Notes: a model not told the origin generated them from the letters alone. A stretch of DNA of 64,000 nt from Podarcis raffonei (GCF_027172205.1 NC_070613.1:27244001-27308000), one strand, 5' to 3'; positions 23,896 through 35,881 are shown, counted from the first letter of the stretch. Numbers and translations: made by a program.

Positions 23896-24486
23896 GTTTA
23901 TTCAGATGCTAGCCCTACTATAGGCAGTGGATTTACATACAGACCCCATACGTGAAACATTGAAGCCTTAGATGGCAAAAGCTGCCCAAGGAGGCCAAAT
24001 CTATTTTGGAGGAGCAACATTATCTGCCAGAATAAGAGATCTGAGCAATGTCGGGATTAATACAAGTGAGCTTTAGTCCTCATATTAGTTCAGTTTGTAA
24101 TATATGCAGGTATGTCTATCAATCTATGATTGGGTTTATATAAGAAAAGGCATTAAAAAAAAACAGGGCAGGGGGGCAAATGGTGGAGAAGAATGTGACT
24201 TGCAACCAAATGTTGCAATGTGTTCAAAAATTCCAGCCACTCCATTCCATTCTCTCTTCCCTCTGGTTTCTTCCAGCAGTCAGTCACAAGTTAAATTCTG
24301 TGTCCATTGACCATGCTCAGTCCTCACTGGGCTGTTTTGTGCCTCTTCTTAAGGTTCGCCTGCACCCAAAAGATTTTTGTACTACTTTTACATGCCTCTT
24401 ATGTGTGAATGGTGCTGTTTTGGCTACATGAGGATCAGCACTTAGATAATGAGTTTGCTAATAGTATAGTATATGGGATAATTAGG
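23896..24486. other. Intergenic, nothing recognised
   Basis: No gene is recognised. Confidence 0.4.
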
Positions 24487-24870
24487 GATGGACAATTCTC
24501 AATTTTGTTTCCTCTCAGTTTCTAATTTTTCTAGTCTTAAATTCACTCCACATTTCTGCATCAGCTTGTGAATTTTTTTTAATGCAAATTCATCAGAATT
24601 TTAGTGCAATTTTCTCCCAATATACACATTTTGGTATGCAGTTTTGCACGATGTCGACATTTTTAAAAGCAATTTCCCCAGTATAATGCATTTGATATGT
24701 TATTTTCACACTTTCCCCGATATGCACATTTATGAATACAGTACATTATTTGGCAGAAGAACTGCAGCACAAAATTCAGAGAAGTACAAATTACAAATGA
24801 CAACTATGTTTCAGTTCATGTATTGTTTTGGAAACTACAAATTAGATACGTTCACATTAAAATCCTAATA
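24487..24870 (+). repeat. AT-rich dispersed repeat, copy 1 (family not recognised)
   Basis: Shares ordered words with 38327-39068 and 59346-59665: 'cagtttctaatttttctagtcttaaattc', 'ccacatttctgcatcagcttgtgaatt', 'attcatcagaattt', repeated 'atgcacattt' words, 'caaaattcagagaagt' and 'tgtttcagtt'. The internal 'ata-gcacatttt' motif recurs every 20-40 bp. No coding capacity, target duplication or tail is seen. Confidence 0.7.
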
Positions 24871-25191
24871 ATATTGAATTTCTCCCACTCTCCCATGGGT
24901 GGTACAGCTCCGTCATTCAGCTCATACCAATTTAGGATTTATCTTCATCCCTTAATTATCCCTATCAAATACCTTTCCATTTTCCTTTGGTAATATCCAA
25001 GGAAATATATTCTATGACATTTTTGATCAGCTGAACCAGTGCTGAACTTCTCTTTGTTGTCCTGGGACACTCCATTCTCTTATAGGCTTTCCATGTTCAC
25101 TGTTCAGGTGACCCCCCCCCAAATATTTAATTAATCCAGCAGATTATAATATAAAAATCAGACCACCAAGATCAAGTTCTTATTTTACATA

Positions 25192-25198
25192 GATAGAT

Positions 25199-25233
<35 letters not shown>
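25192..25233. repeat. (GATA)n microsatellite
   Basis: About ten ATAG/GATA units with one interruption near the start. Confidence 0.88.
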
Positions 25234-25234
<1 letters not shown>

Positions 25235-25874
25235 TAATACTATTGATGAATGGAATGTTATTTCTTACAACAAAAGAGAACACAATTTAAACGCTATTTA
25301 CCCCTTTTTTTCTCTGCTTCATCTCAAAAGAAAACTAAGTAGGTACCAACAATAAAATTAATAATTAAAAAAGTGAACAGAAAAGCAGAAAATATAAGAA
25401 GCAGGCAGATAAATAGCATAGCCAAATAGAAAAAGAAAAGCTGTTCTGAATATACATGCACTGGATTGTGTTGTAAATTAGCTGCATTTAAATCTGGGGG
25501 ACTTAAATCATGACTAGGTATGGATCCAATACAATAGGGGGGGGGAATAACAAACTTACAAAATGAAGTACAAGACAGAAATTAACTAAACTGACTGCAG
25601 GAGCCTCTTATGTCGGCTCAGTCAGGGTTGGTTTTGTGAAAAGTATACTTTGTCTTTGCAATGGGACACATCACATACAAGATGCTTAAAGCAAAGATAA
25701 TGAAATTGCCACATGCTATGCAACAGGTTGTTGTATAATCAAATCATATTAATATTCATAAATTGGTAATTGGACTGGCCGAAGGGAATCTCAAATTATT
25801 AGTTAGCAAAATCTACCAGTCCAGTTAGCATTCGACTCCTCCCTCTTCCTCTGCAAAGATAAACTAAAACGACC

Positions 25875-25880
25875 TTTATT
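25875..25880 (-). terminator. Candidate SAMD9L poly(A) signal
   Basis: AATAAA on the minus strand, about 535 nt beyond the SAMD9L stop codon. It is the only canonical hexamer I noted close downstream, but the intervening hAT-type element makes the true 3' end uncertain. Confidence 0.3.
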
Positions 25881-25912
25881 AGAAAAATATTTTTGCCTAT
25901 GTATGTCTATGG

Positions 25913-26050
25913 CAGGGATCGGGAACCTGTGGCCCTCTAGATATTGTTGGACTCCAATTCCCATCAACTCCAGCCAGCATGGTAAATTGTCAGGGATGAT
26001 AGGGGCTGTAGTCTAACAACATCTGTAGGGCCAAAGGTGCCTCATCCCTG
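25913..26050. mobile_element. hAT-type MITE, 138 bp
   Basis: The ends cagggatcgggaacctgtgg and 'ggtgcctcatccctg' are inverted, with inner inverted words 'gttggactccaattcccatca' and 'tagtctaacaacatctgtagggcc'. It resembles the split element at 12045-12402. A clear 8-bp flanking duplication is not visible. It probably lies in the 3' UTR or immediate downstream flank of SAMD9L. Confidence 0.65.
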
Positions 26051-26413
26051 GCTTTTATGCTTAAAGCTCAATCATTCTAATATAAAGCTTCTATTGCCCA
26101 AGGAAGTGACATTGGTTCAGCTATTGCCCCATCTGGCTGTACTACAGATTGAGGAGACATCCTTGCCCTTCAGGGCAAAGAGGAGGAAAAAGGGTTGTAT
26201 CTACAGCCAGCCACAATCAAATATATCCATTGAAATTATTAACTTGGGATCATCAAATTCAACAAGTCTGCTCTGAGTAAAATTTAGTTGGATACAACCA
26301 AATACTATATCTGGTGTAAGGATAAAATGCCATGTGTCTCTTGCTGCTATAGACAAAGGAGAGGTCAAATTAAATTTACAGTGCTGTACAACGGAATGTA
26401 TTTTCAAAGAGGG

Positions 26414-29400
26414 TTAAATAATTTCTATGTCACAGGCTATCAAGCCTCCAATGGAAAACCCCAAGTAAAAAGATACTCTTTCTACACTCCGACCGCTCTT
26501 CAGCTGGCCTAAGAAAACAGGCCATGCTGGTATTCTAATGTCTTCATCAATACCGTAATCGACATAGACGATATTATCTTCAGCCTTCCCATTCAGCCGA
26601 AGCAAAAGATGTTTGGCGTCCTCTGTTTTCCATATCTCTCCAGTCTGCCACAGGGAACTCAGCTCATCACTCATCTTTTGCCTTGACTTGCCCCTACTCT
26701 TAGCAGTAACAGACTGATCAATTTTTCCTTTGTGAATAAATTTGCTCAGATTGCTTCCTTTTCCAAGGTAGAAAAATGCTATAGGTTGTTTGGAACGGCA
26801 CATTTGCCAGTACTGCCTATTAAATGCCTTCTTCAAAGAATTGATATATTTTCCCATTTGTTTGGAATCTTTATCTAATTGCTTTTGATTTTCAGGCCAG
26901 AATAATAAAGAAGCCAAGAAGTATGGTTCTGCAAATCGATAATCTAGACCTACTGACTGTAAAATTGTTCTAAGCTGTTCTTTCAGTTCTAGAAAAGATG
27001 GTACCATCTTGGATTTTGGATTGAGGCAATGAAGAACAATGTTGGCCAAGATAAAATTCAGTTTGTACCTCTGCAAAGATTTGCTAGAGCTCTGATCAAG
27101 CAAAAGTGTATACTGTTTCACTACGTCCTCAATTTTGCTTATAGCCTTTTCATGATTGCTGAGATGTTCCAAAATTCCAGAAAACTTGTCAGCTTTGGAA
27201 GCTTCTAAACTCTTCTTGTAATTTTCCACCTGCAAAGATGAACTCAGTTTTGAGTTCATTAGCCAGTCTGAATCAGAGTGGCAAAATGTTTCGGCATACT
27301 TGTTGAAAACTTCTTGTACCTTTCTCCGTATTTTGAGCTCTGCAATTTCTTTTTCAGGATTTTTCGGCTTCAAAAAAACAAAGTAGTTCTCAAAAAAATC
27401 AAATGCTTTTTTCAAATTTGTGTGCAGATTACTTAGATAACTAGCATATTCTTCCAGTGTCAATCTGTATTCTTCATTCTCTGTATCACCCGGGACTTTT
27501 GGAATACCCCCATTTCCTGACAAAAACTGTATTATGTGTTTTCTAGAGAGTTCATCTTTTTTGTTGAACAGAGGTATGGATTCAATCATTTCTATAGCAT
27601 ATAGACCAGTTTCTATTTCTCCAAGGTAACCAGATGTATTATATGTTTCATATTTTCTCTTGTATTTTATACTCTGAAAATATTCCTTTTCACTGTCTAT
27701 ATTTTCTGTTTGTTCTTGAGATTCTTTAAATGCGTCTGAGGCACACTTTGCAAGATTCAACAAACGTTTCAGAATTTCAACAGTTATAGATTTCTCTGCA
27801 TTTTCTTCTAGGCAATGCTTTATTTCACTTTTATAAACTTGACCCAAAGTGTCTGATATATATGAGTTGTTAGGGGCACCTTTTTTAGCTTTTCTAGCCC
27901 ACTCTAGTGCACGATTAAAGTTTTTCTCCTTGATGTAGAAATGCCTTGCTAAGGCTTGGCTGATAAAAACATTTTGACTAAATATGCGAGTTGCCTCAGT
28001 TAACACCCTTTCAACTTCAACACTCCTCTCTTCTTTTTGAATTGCTTCGATTAATGGAGAAAACAAAGTGTCTGCGTCATCTCCATGTTCCTTTCGGTGC
28101 CTTATAAGCAGCATGTTTTGAACATCCTGCTGAAGTTTGTCTCTCCCTATGCCCATGTCATAAAATAAATTCTCTCTTAACAACAACAGTGTAATCTTAC
28201 TTTTTGTTAGTTTGTAAGTTTGTTTAAATTCCTCTAAGCATTGTCCAGCAATCAATGAATGACTAATACGTACCCCTTTGTATCGCCCACGTTCTTGCAC
28301 TTCAGTCTGTATTATAATGTTGGAGCAGTTTCCCATCTTGTCATCCAGGTTTTCTGTACCCCAGTAAGCCTTTTTAGTACTTATTCCCAAAAATTCCTCA
28401 CATTGTGATACTGAAATTGTGGACTCAGTGACGTAAGAATTTAACAGTGCCAGAAAGGAAATAAGTTGAGCTTGCTTACTGCTAACATCCAAACCTTTTA
28501 GAGTGTTCTTAACTACATTCTCTATGTACTGCTGGTCAAAATTTCTTTTCATAATCATAAATGAGTAAAAATCTTCAGGATGATCATACTGCTCTTCAAT
28601 TTCTTTCAGTTTTTCCTCAAAAGCCCTTTGTTCTTTCGGACTTAGTTTTTGTTTCAGTGCAATACTATTCAAGCTGTTGCTTTTTGAGCTTTCCCCGGGA
28701 TTCTGGGATCTCATGCAATTTAAGATTATAACTATAGGATTTTCATATTGAATACCCTTTTCTGCTATGGCAGACTGCATAGCATGCTGTAGAAGGTAAA
28801 CATTTTCTTGCTCTTCAAAGTCATCTACAAGTAGCAGTACTGGCAAATAATCAAACTTGTTTGATGTCCCATATGTAAGTAACGTGGTCAATTGTGTTGC
28901 AATTTCTGCAAAATCAACTGTTTTATTTTTCAGAACAGCACATCTAAATTTCTTTCTCAGTTCCCAGAGAATATGCATGGCTAAAGTAGTACCACCACAA
29001 CCCGGATGATGATAAAGGTTGATAATTTTTGTGGGCGACTGTTTAGGAGACTGAGATCCTCTTTCAATCAGCTCTTCAAGCGTCTCATATGCATCCCGTT
29101 TAATAAAAGGTAAACAATAGTTTTCAGAGGAGAAATAGAAATTCCACCAAGAGACTTTCCCACCACGATAAAAATGCTCTTCTTGGGATTTTTTAAATTC
29201 ATAAAATTTTTCTTTATTTTTCTCAATTTCTGTGTCCTTGCATTCATTTTCACATAGTATTTCCAATGCAGTCATAAAGTCTTCTTCTTTCTTTGAGAGA
29301 ATTGTAAAAGAACCCCCCTTTGATGGCAAAAGTCTCTGAGAAGTTTGGGTCACTGATTTTAGTTTTTGGATGGTACCATCCACCATTGGTAGGCTCAAGT

Positions 29401-31226
29401 GAGATATGCACCTATCTGCTAGTGTGTCTGATTCAATAAATCTGGCTCGCAGGAGATCTCTCCAGCATGGGTATGTTTGTGCCCCAATACATATACACAG
29501 CATATCATCAAGTCCATTAAGTTCTTGATAAAAAGCACAGAAAGCTTCTATCATGGGATCACCTGGATCTTCCACTTTTGACAGCATGAGAAACACCACC
29601 AAAAATTTTCCTCTTTGCATTATATCTGGATGGGATAGAAATGAGATCAGTTTCCTAACCTCAGCTGCCTTCTGCTGCTGCCAGAGTCCAGGACTCAAGG
29701 GTTGATATGCTTCACTGTTCAAGTCTGACCTACCGTTGCAGAAAATCCAACTTGGCTGCTGATAGAGATTAAGTTTTTCAATTGTTTCAGAAGTTGAATT
29801 CCCAGGCATCTGGTACTGCTTTGGAAAATGAAGGTTTGCAGCTCTGTCTTCTCTGAATGCTTTGACGACACCATTGCTTGCTGATTCCGGATCAAACTCT
29901 AGAACAGCAAATAACTTTATTTCCTGCAAGAAGTTTATATGCTGTGTCTGATTTGGATGACATTTGTTTGTGACTAAAATATACCAGTCATAATGAGAGT
30001 TATCTAGCAAGTCTCTGTTGCCTGTGAGCAAGCTCACCAGCTTACGACCTTCCCCATCTATATTCCTCCTTTTTTCTCCATGTTTTTCCTCAGCTTCTTT
30101 TCTGTCCTCTGCTAATTTTTCCAGTTTGGCCAAAAATGATTTATGTTCTGTTTTATCCTTAGATTTTAAGAGGTTTTTGGAAGATGCACCATCTCTTATA
30201 AACAAACATGGATCCCATTTTTTAGTCTTAAAACTGTAGTTCTTAGTAGGGAAATATTTAGATAGGCAACTAGAGTACTTTGGAACCACATCAATTTCAA
30301 TAACAAATGTTTCTGATGGGATGCTGTTTTGTTGCAATACTTCCACAAACCGAGGTTTCCTAATGCAATCTTTTGCAACACCAATGACAGCATCTCCAAA
30401 GTATTTGTTTATTAACTCAAAATAGCTAATATATTTCTCTTTATTTTGAACTTTTACTCCAATAATTTCTCCATGTGGCTTGTCCCGGACTCCCAAGTGG
30501 ATAGTACCATTGGTGCGGGAGTTCATGCATGCTGCAGCAAATCTGAAAACCTCATTGCAAAATTTCATCTTCATATCCTCTTCTGTTGCATTTTCTGTAT
30601 TTGTAAAGAGTTTAAATTCATGGACTGGATCAATAAGATTGAGGGGACCTGTTTCAGGTATATGAAGGACATAATGTTGAATATAACGATGGCTAATGTG
30701 AAACTCATCAAAAGGGTAGGGTAGACAAGTTTGTCTAGTTGGAAGCTGGTTATTTCCATTTCCTTGGTGAGCCATATCTTTTCTTGTTTCTTCAAGTACA
30801 GATTCTGGTGGCTCAGTGGATTTAGATATTGCAAATGCTGGTGACGCATCAGCACCGGCTGAATTCCCTTTGCCATTTTCTTTCATTGCACCTGCATCTT
30901 CACTTTTAATTGAAGAGTCAGTATCAAAAGGCCTTGCGCTACGTTCTTGTCCAGAAGAATTCCTAGGGCTTTCACCTGGAACATCCTTTTTTCCCAGTGC
31001 GTGCATTATTTGGCAAGCTGGGCCATAGGTTATACCCATTTCTGTGAGGTCTTGCTTGGTTAAAAGTTTCAAAATGGCGCCTGTCACATCTTGATGAAGA
31101 AGGATGTCGCCATGTTTCTCCTCAAGCTTAAGTTCATTTGTCACCCATTGTTTTACGTGTTCCTTAGTCCAGTCCTCAATTATTTCAGGCAAATCTAGCT
31201 GGTTGCTTTTCTTGATGTTTTTAGGC
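26414..31226 (-). CDS. SAMD9L: SAMD9L main coding exon
   Basis: One uninterrupted 4.8-kb exon holds everything except the first four and two-thirds codons. The proposed acceptor is on the minus strand just above 31226: a T-rich tract (ttattttttttcttaaaag-like) ending in AG before GCCTAAAAAC. The exon then runs in phase 2 into R-P-K-N and the SAM domain. A single huge coding exon is the known architecture of SAMD9 and SAMD9L in mammals. Confidence 0.85.
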
Positions 31227-31753
31227 CTTTTAAGAAAAAAATAAGCAATACACCGCATTAATGAAAACAAACCTTTTCTTTCTACACTACATTCAACATT
31301 TTGCAAACACCCCTTCATCTGCATCAGTGTTATTTAACTTTGATTCTCTTTATGTGAATGGACTATACTGCCCATCATCCTGTTGGGGTTGAATAGAGTT
31401 GTCCAATCTTTAGGTCAAAGAACACTGTTCTACATAATCCTGTCCTATGTCTTGCACCACACATCTAAAAAGATTTAAATGGATAGGCTTCTATTTAGTG
31501 GGAAGGAAGTTTACATTTTGGAGATCAGACTCAGATTTTTCAGTGAAGTTAATTTGAAAACCCTGATGTTTAAATCTCGTTATAACAAAGGGTTGCCATA
31601 TTTCAAAAAGTGGAAATCCAGACACAAAAGTTGTTGAGCAAAGTTTATGAGTTATGTCCAGGAAATTTCGGACGTATGGCAACCCTATATAACCTCCCAA
31701 ATCACTTTCTATATTTTTGTTCGTTTTAATTCAGCTTACCTTTTCTTCCCCAT
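26414..31753 (-). CDS. SAMD9L: SAMD9/SAMD9L-like antiviral protein (two coding exons)
   Basis: Interferon-induced cytoplasmic antiviral and growth-restraining effector; mammalian relatives restrict poxviruses and cleave tRNA-Phe through the AlbA_2 domain. I read the CDS as 31753-31740 joined to 31226-26414, giving 1608 residues, close to human SAMD9L (1584). Visible: SAM domain at about residues 14-80 (LPEIIEDWTKEHVKQWV), acidic linker, AlbA_2-like domain at about 200-390 (HEFKLFTNTENATEEDMKMK, NSRTNGTIHLGVRDKPHGEI), a SIR2-like region, a P-loop NTPase with NLYHHPGCGGTTLAMH near 740-755 and a LLLVDDFEEQ Walker B-like strand, a TPR-like helical half, and a C-terminal end SFYLGFSIGG. The big-exon frame also opens upstream to an ATG at 31324, but that stretch is preceded by a fitting splice acceptor and lacks SAM similarity. 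No internal stop or frameshift is seen. SAMD9 versus SAMD9L naming is uncertain; it may be the single ancestral-type gene. Confidence 0.93.
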
Positions 31754-31809
31754 ATTTGAGTTCTTCTGTCAGTGTGCTGTCTAGTTGGTCTTCCTTATTA
31801 AAATGACAT
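31740..31809 (-). CDS. SAMD9L: SAMD9L start-codon exon (70 nt)
   Basis: On the minus strand a pyrimidine-rich ctggctttcag acceptor precedes 31809, and a strong donor (AAAAG then gtaagc) follows 31740. Inside, ATGGGGAAGAAAAG starts at 31753 with A at -3 and G at +4 (good Kozak context). An in-frame TGA lies 18 bases upstream of the ATG. The exon ends in phase 2 and joins the main exon in phase, giving MGKKRPKNIKKSNQLDLPE. Human SAMD9 and SAMD9L start only a few residues before the matching LPE. Intron length would be 513 bp. This is inferred from splice signals, phase and start context, not from transcripts. Confidence 0.75.
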
Positions 31810-32450
31810 CTGAAAGCCAGAAAACCAAAACCAAGAAACATTTACTTATTTTTAAATAGCTGCTGTATAATTTAATCAAGAAGAAATAATGCAACATATA
31901 GAAGATAATCAAACCCTTACTTTATGTGGCTTAGGAATATGTCCATCCACTTCCACATTAATTAAAAATGAAATAAACTTCCTATGTTTACATGGGCCTT
32001 CCACTGATTTGTCATTTACCACTAATGGAATGTAAGTGAAAAAAGGTGATATGTGAGAAAATAATGAATCAGAAGACAGGAAAACGTAGAGATCTAGAGG
32101 AATCAAAAATACTGCATCTCATGGTTAGAAGTCACTTGCTTTCTTTTGCTTAATTTTATTTCCCCCCATTTCCCCCCAATATATATTTTTTTGGTCCAAG
32201 TCCTTTGGAGCCCAGCTTGCCTTTTTGCCTTCTTTGTTTTAGAGAAGGGATTTCTTTGAGCATATTCCACCCTCAGATTTGTTCTTAGCCATTTTCTCTG
32301 AGTCAGCCTTTTGAGGCCAGATGTTTGACTCATTCTGTGCTATAAATCAATGCATTTTTATTTTACATTCTGTTTATTCTCTTGCACGGCTTAGACCATT
32401 CCAGTTTTAAACATTTTCCCTCAATTTTTACCCTGAAATGACTTTCCATT
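31810..32450. other. SAMD9L upstream intron or flank
   Basis: No further exon is clearly recognisable. The 76-codon minus ORF at 32103-32333 is lysine/arginine-rich but unassigned. Confidence 0.35.
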
Positions 32451-32451
32451 T

Positions 32452-32790
32452 GTGTCAGGGAACTGCCATCGGAGCTAGAGGAGGAGGCAAGGCTCCACAG
32501 CGATGCTGGAGAAGGGCCCAGCAGGGAGAGAGGCAGCTCTTCGGCTGGGGAAGGAAATCAGCGTAACACCAGGGATAAAGGGGGGCCGATGGGGGAAGTG
32601 GAGAGGGGGCTCCAGGACTCTTCGCAGGAGACCAGCGAGGAGAGCACAGGTCCTCCGCTGCCCACAACTACCCTGCGCAGAAGACTTCCGCGCAGCGAGA
32701 GTAGGCGGTGACTTGGCGTCAAAGAACTTCTTTGCTGGAAGAGGTTCAAGAAACGCCCACTGACGGATTCTGCTAGCGACTGAACAGCCA
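32452..32790 (+). other. GC-rich ORF block, unassigned
   Basis: The block is abruptly GC-rich against AT-rich flanks. The plus strand is open for a stretch with EARLHSDAGEGPAGREAALR-like composition if frames are read through. It has the look of an old transposon-derived coding remnant, but I cannot assign a family. Confidence 0.3.
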
Positions 32791-33150
32791 CGAAGTGAAT
32801 GGCTGTCCAGACAGAAAAGGTTTAACCAGGCAACCTAGCCTAGAGTGGCGGTAACTTACGCACGAGCAACCCCTATAACCATTACAATTTGGACCATTCT
32901 GGGTCCCTTTTACAGTAGATCAGAGGTTCTCAACCCTTGACCAACTACATTCTTTCTGTGGTTCCCCTGTGGAATACTTGGCAAAAACTTGTGTTGTTTC
33001 ATCATTTAGCGGTTTTGCCTATGATTTCTTTTCAAGGCTTAAAATTTAAGCAGTAGAGCTTTGAAAAGGCATTTAAAAAATAATGAGTCATTTATTGCCC
33101 TGCTAAATGTTGCTTTTGTAAGTTGGGGAAAGATGAAAACAAATTTTCTT

Positions 33151-33166
33151 AATAATAATAATAATA
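33151..33166. repeat. Short (AAT)n run
   Basis: Five AAT units. Otherwise the stretch 32881-33404 holds nothing I recognise. Confidence 0.7.
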
Positions 33167-33404
33167 AAATTTGGAAAAAAATATACCAAATATAATTCAC
33201 TATTTTGCAGCAGCCAGCATACTTTACAATTCTTAATCTAAATTTGGTCATTCTTGCAACCATCTTGTGATGGTTCGGAGCAGGGACAGTGGAGAGTGGA
33301 CTTGCTGCAGGCTGCTCAGTCAGTTTCATTAAATTTGATTCTAGGAGTCTTGTATTCAGACTACACATTGCCCACTTCCTTATACCATACTGTGACCTAG
33401 AGCA

Positions 33405-33770
33405 CAGATTACAACCACTATGGCTTGCTGATAGGAAGAAGCGCAGTTCGAATCCCCATGATGGAGTGAGCTCCCTTTGCTCTGTCTCAGCTCCTGCCAA
33501 CCTAGCAGTTCGAAAGCTCACCAGTGCAAGTAGATAAATAGGTACTGCTGCAGCAGGAAGGTAAACAGTATTTCTGTGCGCTCTGGTTTCCGTCATGGTC
33601 CACCGTTGTGCCAGAAGTGGTTTAGTGATGCTGGCTACATGACCTGGAAATCTGTCTGTGGACAAACGCTGGATCCCTCACCCTGAAAGCGAAATGAGTG
33701 CTGCATCCCTATAGTCACCTTTGACTGGACTTAACCATCCAGGGGTCCTTTAGCTTTTACCTTTTTACTT
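33405..33770 (+). mobile_element. Sauria-type SINE, older copy
   Basis: Matches the young copy at 61146-61498: B-box region 'gcagttcgaatcccc', 'gctcctgccaacctagcagttcgaaagc', 'aagtagataaatagg', 'ggaaggtaaac', 'catgacctgg' and the BovB-like 3' end 'actggacttaac', 'caggggtcctttagcttttacc'. It is visibly more diverged, and the head before 33420 is poorly preserved. Confidence 0.8.
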
Positions 33771-34119
33771 TGGAGAAGTTGCCAAACAGGCTTCCAATGG
33801 AGTCCAAGAAAAAAGGCTAGAAAATCACTCTCATTCTCTCCTCCCTTTCCTCTCCCCGCCCAGTTTTTTGTTTTTTAATGTGAACCACCGTCTCGGTTGT
33901 CATTTTTGGGCATTATATCTGCAAAGATGGAAGTAATTTCCTCCCCAGAAATCCTGCAGCAATTTCCAATCAGAAAAGTGTACTTTGAAAAGTGGAAAAT
34001 CATCTCAAACCAAAGGGATGCTTTTGCATTCTCCCTTCCCTCACTGATTGTTCTCAAAATTGTGGGGCGCAGCCTGGGCCCCTTAGAGTTGGTGCCTATG
34101 CACCAACCCTAAATTCTCC

Positions 34120-34565
34120 CAGGCAACTTCCAACTTGAGCATGACCTACCCGCATGTGACCACACAGACATGCAGTGCCTGGCACTGGTGGAGGAACGGG
34201 GGTGTAAAGGGAGCGGACCGCCCCTGGCACCACTATTCCGGTTGGGTGCCATCACAGCACCCCCTGAAATGCACCACATGCTGGGCATCACAGATGGTGT
34301 GTCACGCCCAGAGAACGTGTGCCATGCCCTTGCAGGCGGCGTGCCATGCCCCAGGGCACGCGTTGCACCCCAGGGCACGCCAGCCATGCCCCTGCCTGCT
34401 CTCCACCTCTGGTAGTGGAGCATGCAGCTTCGCCACTGGTGCCCGGAACCTGGAAGTGGGGAGCGCCCTGGAAAGCCCTAGTGGCTTGCGAGAAGACCCT
34501 CCCCAGAGGCTGAAGAGGACGTCCCCTCATAAGCCACTAGAGCTCTCCAGCTTGCTCCTGACATG
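34120..34565. repeat. GC-rich block with repeated words, unassigned
   Basis: GC-rich sequence with recurring gcatgcc / ccatgcccc / agggcacgc words around 34310-34400. ORFs are open on both strands, which is expected of GC-rich non-coding DNA. It may be a dispersed repeat. The family is not recognised. Confidence 0.35.
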
Positions 34566-35617
34566 TACATTTCACTGACGCATGTGGGGGCTTGGGATGT
34601 GACCCCTGTATAAGTTGCCTATAGTAGCCTTTTTTGATCTGACCACAAATCCATGTCTCCCTCTCCCAGTATTTTGCTTCCAGTGGAGGGCAGTTACATA
34701 GGTTTATCTCCGGGGAGCTGGGATCTAAGGCATCAGCCACGGACCACTGGTTGAGGACCACTGCACAAGATAATAAAATTGTAGATCCTAGGTTCCATCT
34801 TTCTCAATTCCCCCCATTAGTCTGCAGAAACCATAGTTCCTCGGATCCCTACTTGGATTGGTAGCTACAGCCTCCCACCCCAATGTTTAATCTATAAGAC
34901 TGGGAATTCAGTAAGCTTTTAACTAGGTGGAAATTTTGGGAATTTAGGGCTTAGTAAGATACATTTGCTTTGGGTAGCTGTTCAGCTATTTATTTTTATT
35001 TTCTAGTATTTCAGTTATTGCAGAGTTTACATTTCCATCATTTCTGTGCATTTTTAAAAAATAAAAAAATAATAATTGTTGATCTGACTCAAGTGCTTTG
35101 TGGGATGGAGGGGTGCTGCTATACTAGTTTTCCAACAGGTGGGTTGCTATTGCATACCAGGAAGGGAGGAGGGTGAGGTGACAAGGAGGGTGATGCAGTG
35201 CAAATGAACTGGCAGAAGCACTAGTCTGGCCCTGCTGGTGCATTTGTACTTGCATGTGTCTCAGCCCATTCTGGCATTCATTCACACGTTCATCTGGCAT
35301 ATTGTGTTCCGCTGCAATTAATCTATTTTGCACAAGTCTTTCTTCATCTGCTATGTGAAAATGTAATCTCTAATGTGGAAATACACACCTCATACTTCGC
35401 AATAGACATGCATATTTTAGCCATCTATGGATATTTACAAATCAGCTGCCTTGCCTGTGTGATCTCTTTCAACGTTAACAAATTTCCAGAGGAGCAATCC
35501 TGTTATTCTGTGGCAAAACGAACCAAGTGCCTTGCAGCACCTTAACGACAAAGTTGATGAAGTAGCTAACAAGTAATCACAAAGCTGCTATGGCTAAAAT
35601 TCGAAGCGTTTCTAGTC
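34566..35617. other. Intergenic, nothing recognised
   Basis: No gene or clear repeat is recognised. Confidence 0.4.
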
Positions 35618-35848
35618 AGCACCTTAGTTCTCGAACGAAATCCGTTCCGGAAGTCCGTTCAACTTCCAAAAACTTTTGAAAACCAAGGTGCGGCTTCTGA
35701 TTGCTTGCAGGAGCTTCCTGCGCTCAAGCGGAAGCCATGGAAGCAGGGTCAGATATTTGGGTTCACAGAACACTCACTTCTGGGTTTGCGGTGTTCGGGA
35801 GCCAAACGTTTGAGTTGCAAGGCTTTTCACAACCAAGGTACAACTGTA
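35618..35848. mobile_element. Tc1/mariner-like MITE, diverged
   Basis: The ends ('cagcaccttagttctcgaacg' and 'caaccaaggtacaactg' before TA) are diverged inverted repeats of the cagtggtacct type seen intact at 57035-57279. The centre carries 'gttccggaagtccgttcaac'. There is no coding capacity. Confidence 0.6.
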
Positions 35849-35881
35849 CTCTTAGGGTGCAATCCTAAACCCACTGACGTA

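Larger units (their letters stand above)
24871..25912. other. Intergenic; GATA microsatellite
   Basis: No gene is recognised. It contains the (GATA)n run at 25192-25233 and may include the distal 3' UTR of SAMD9L: a TTTATT at 25875-25880 would be an AATAAA signal on the minus strand. Confidence 0.4.

Noticed and set aside
25190-25235. CRISPR-like short repeats
   Set aside because: It is a simple (GATA)n microsatellite without spacers; the genome is a vertebrate's.
31227-31324. Upstream ATG at 31324 as the SAMD9L start
   Set aside because: The extra 32 residues do not resemble SAMD9-family N-termini and overlap a T-rich tract ending in AG. The spliced start in 31740-31809 fits better in phase and context.
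34109-34578. Several 80-147 codon ORFs
   Set aside because: Open frames on both strands of a GC-rich block with repeated words; no recognisable protein family.
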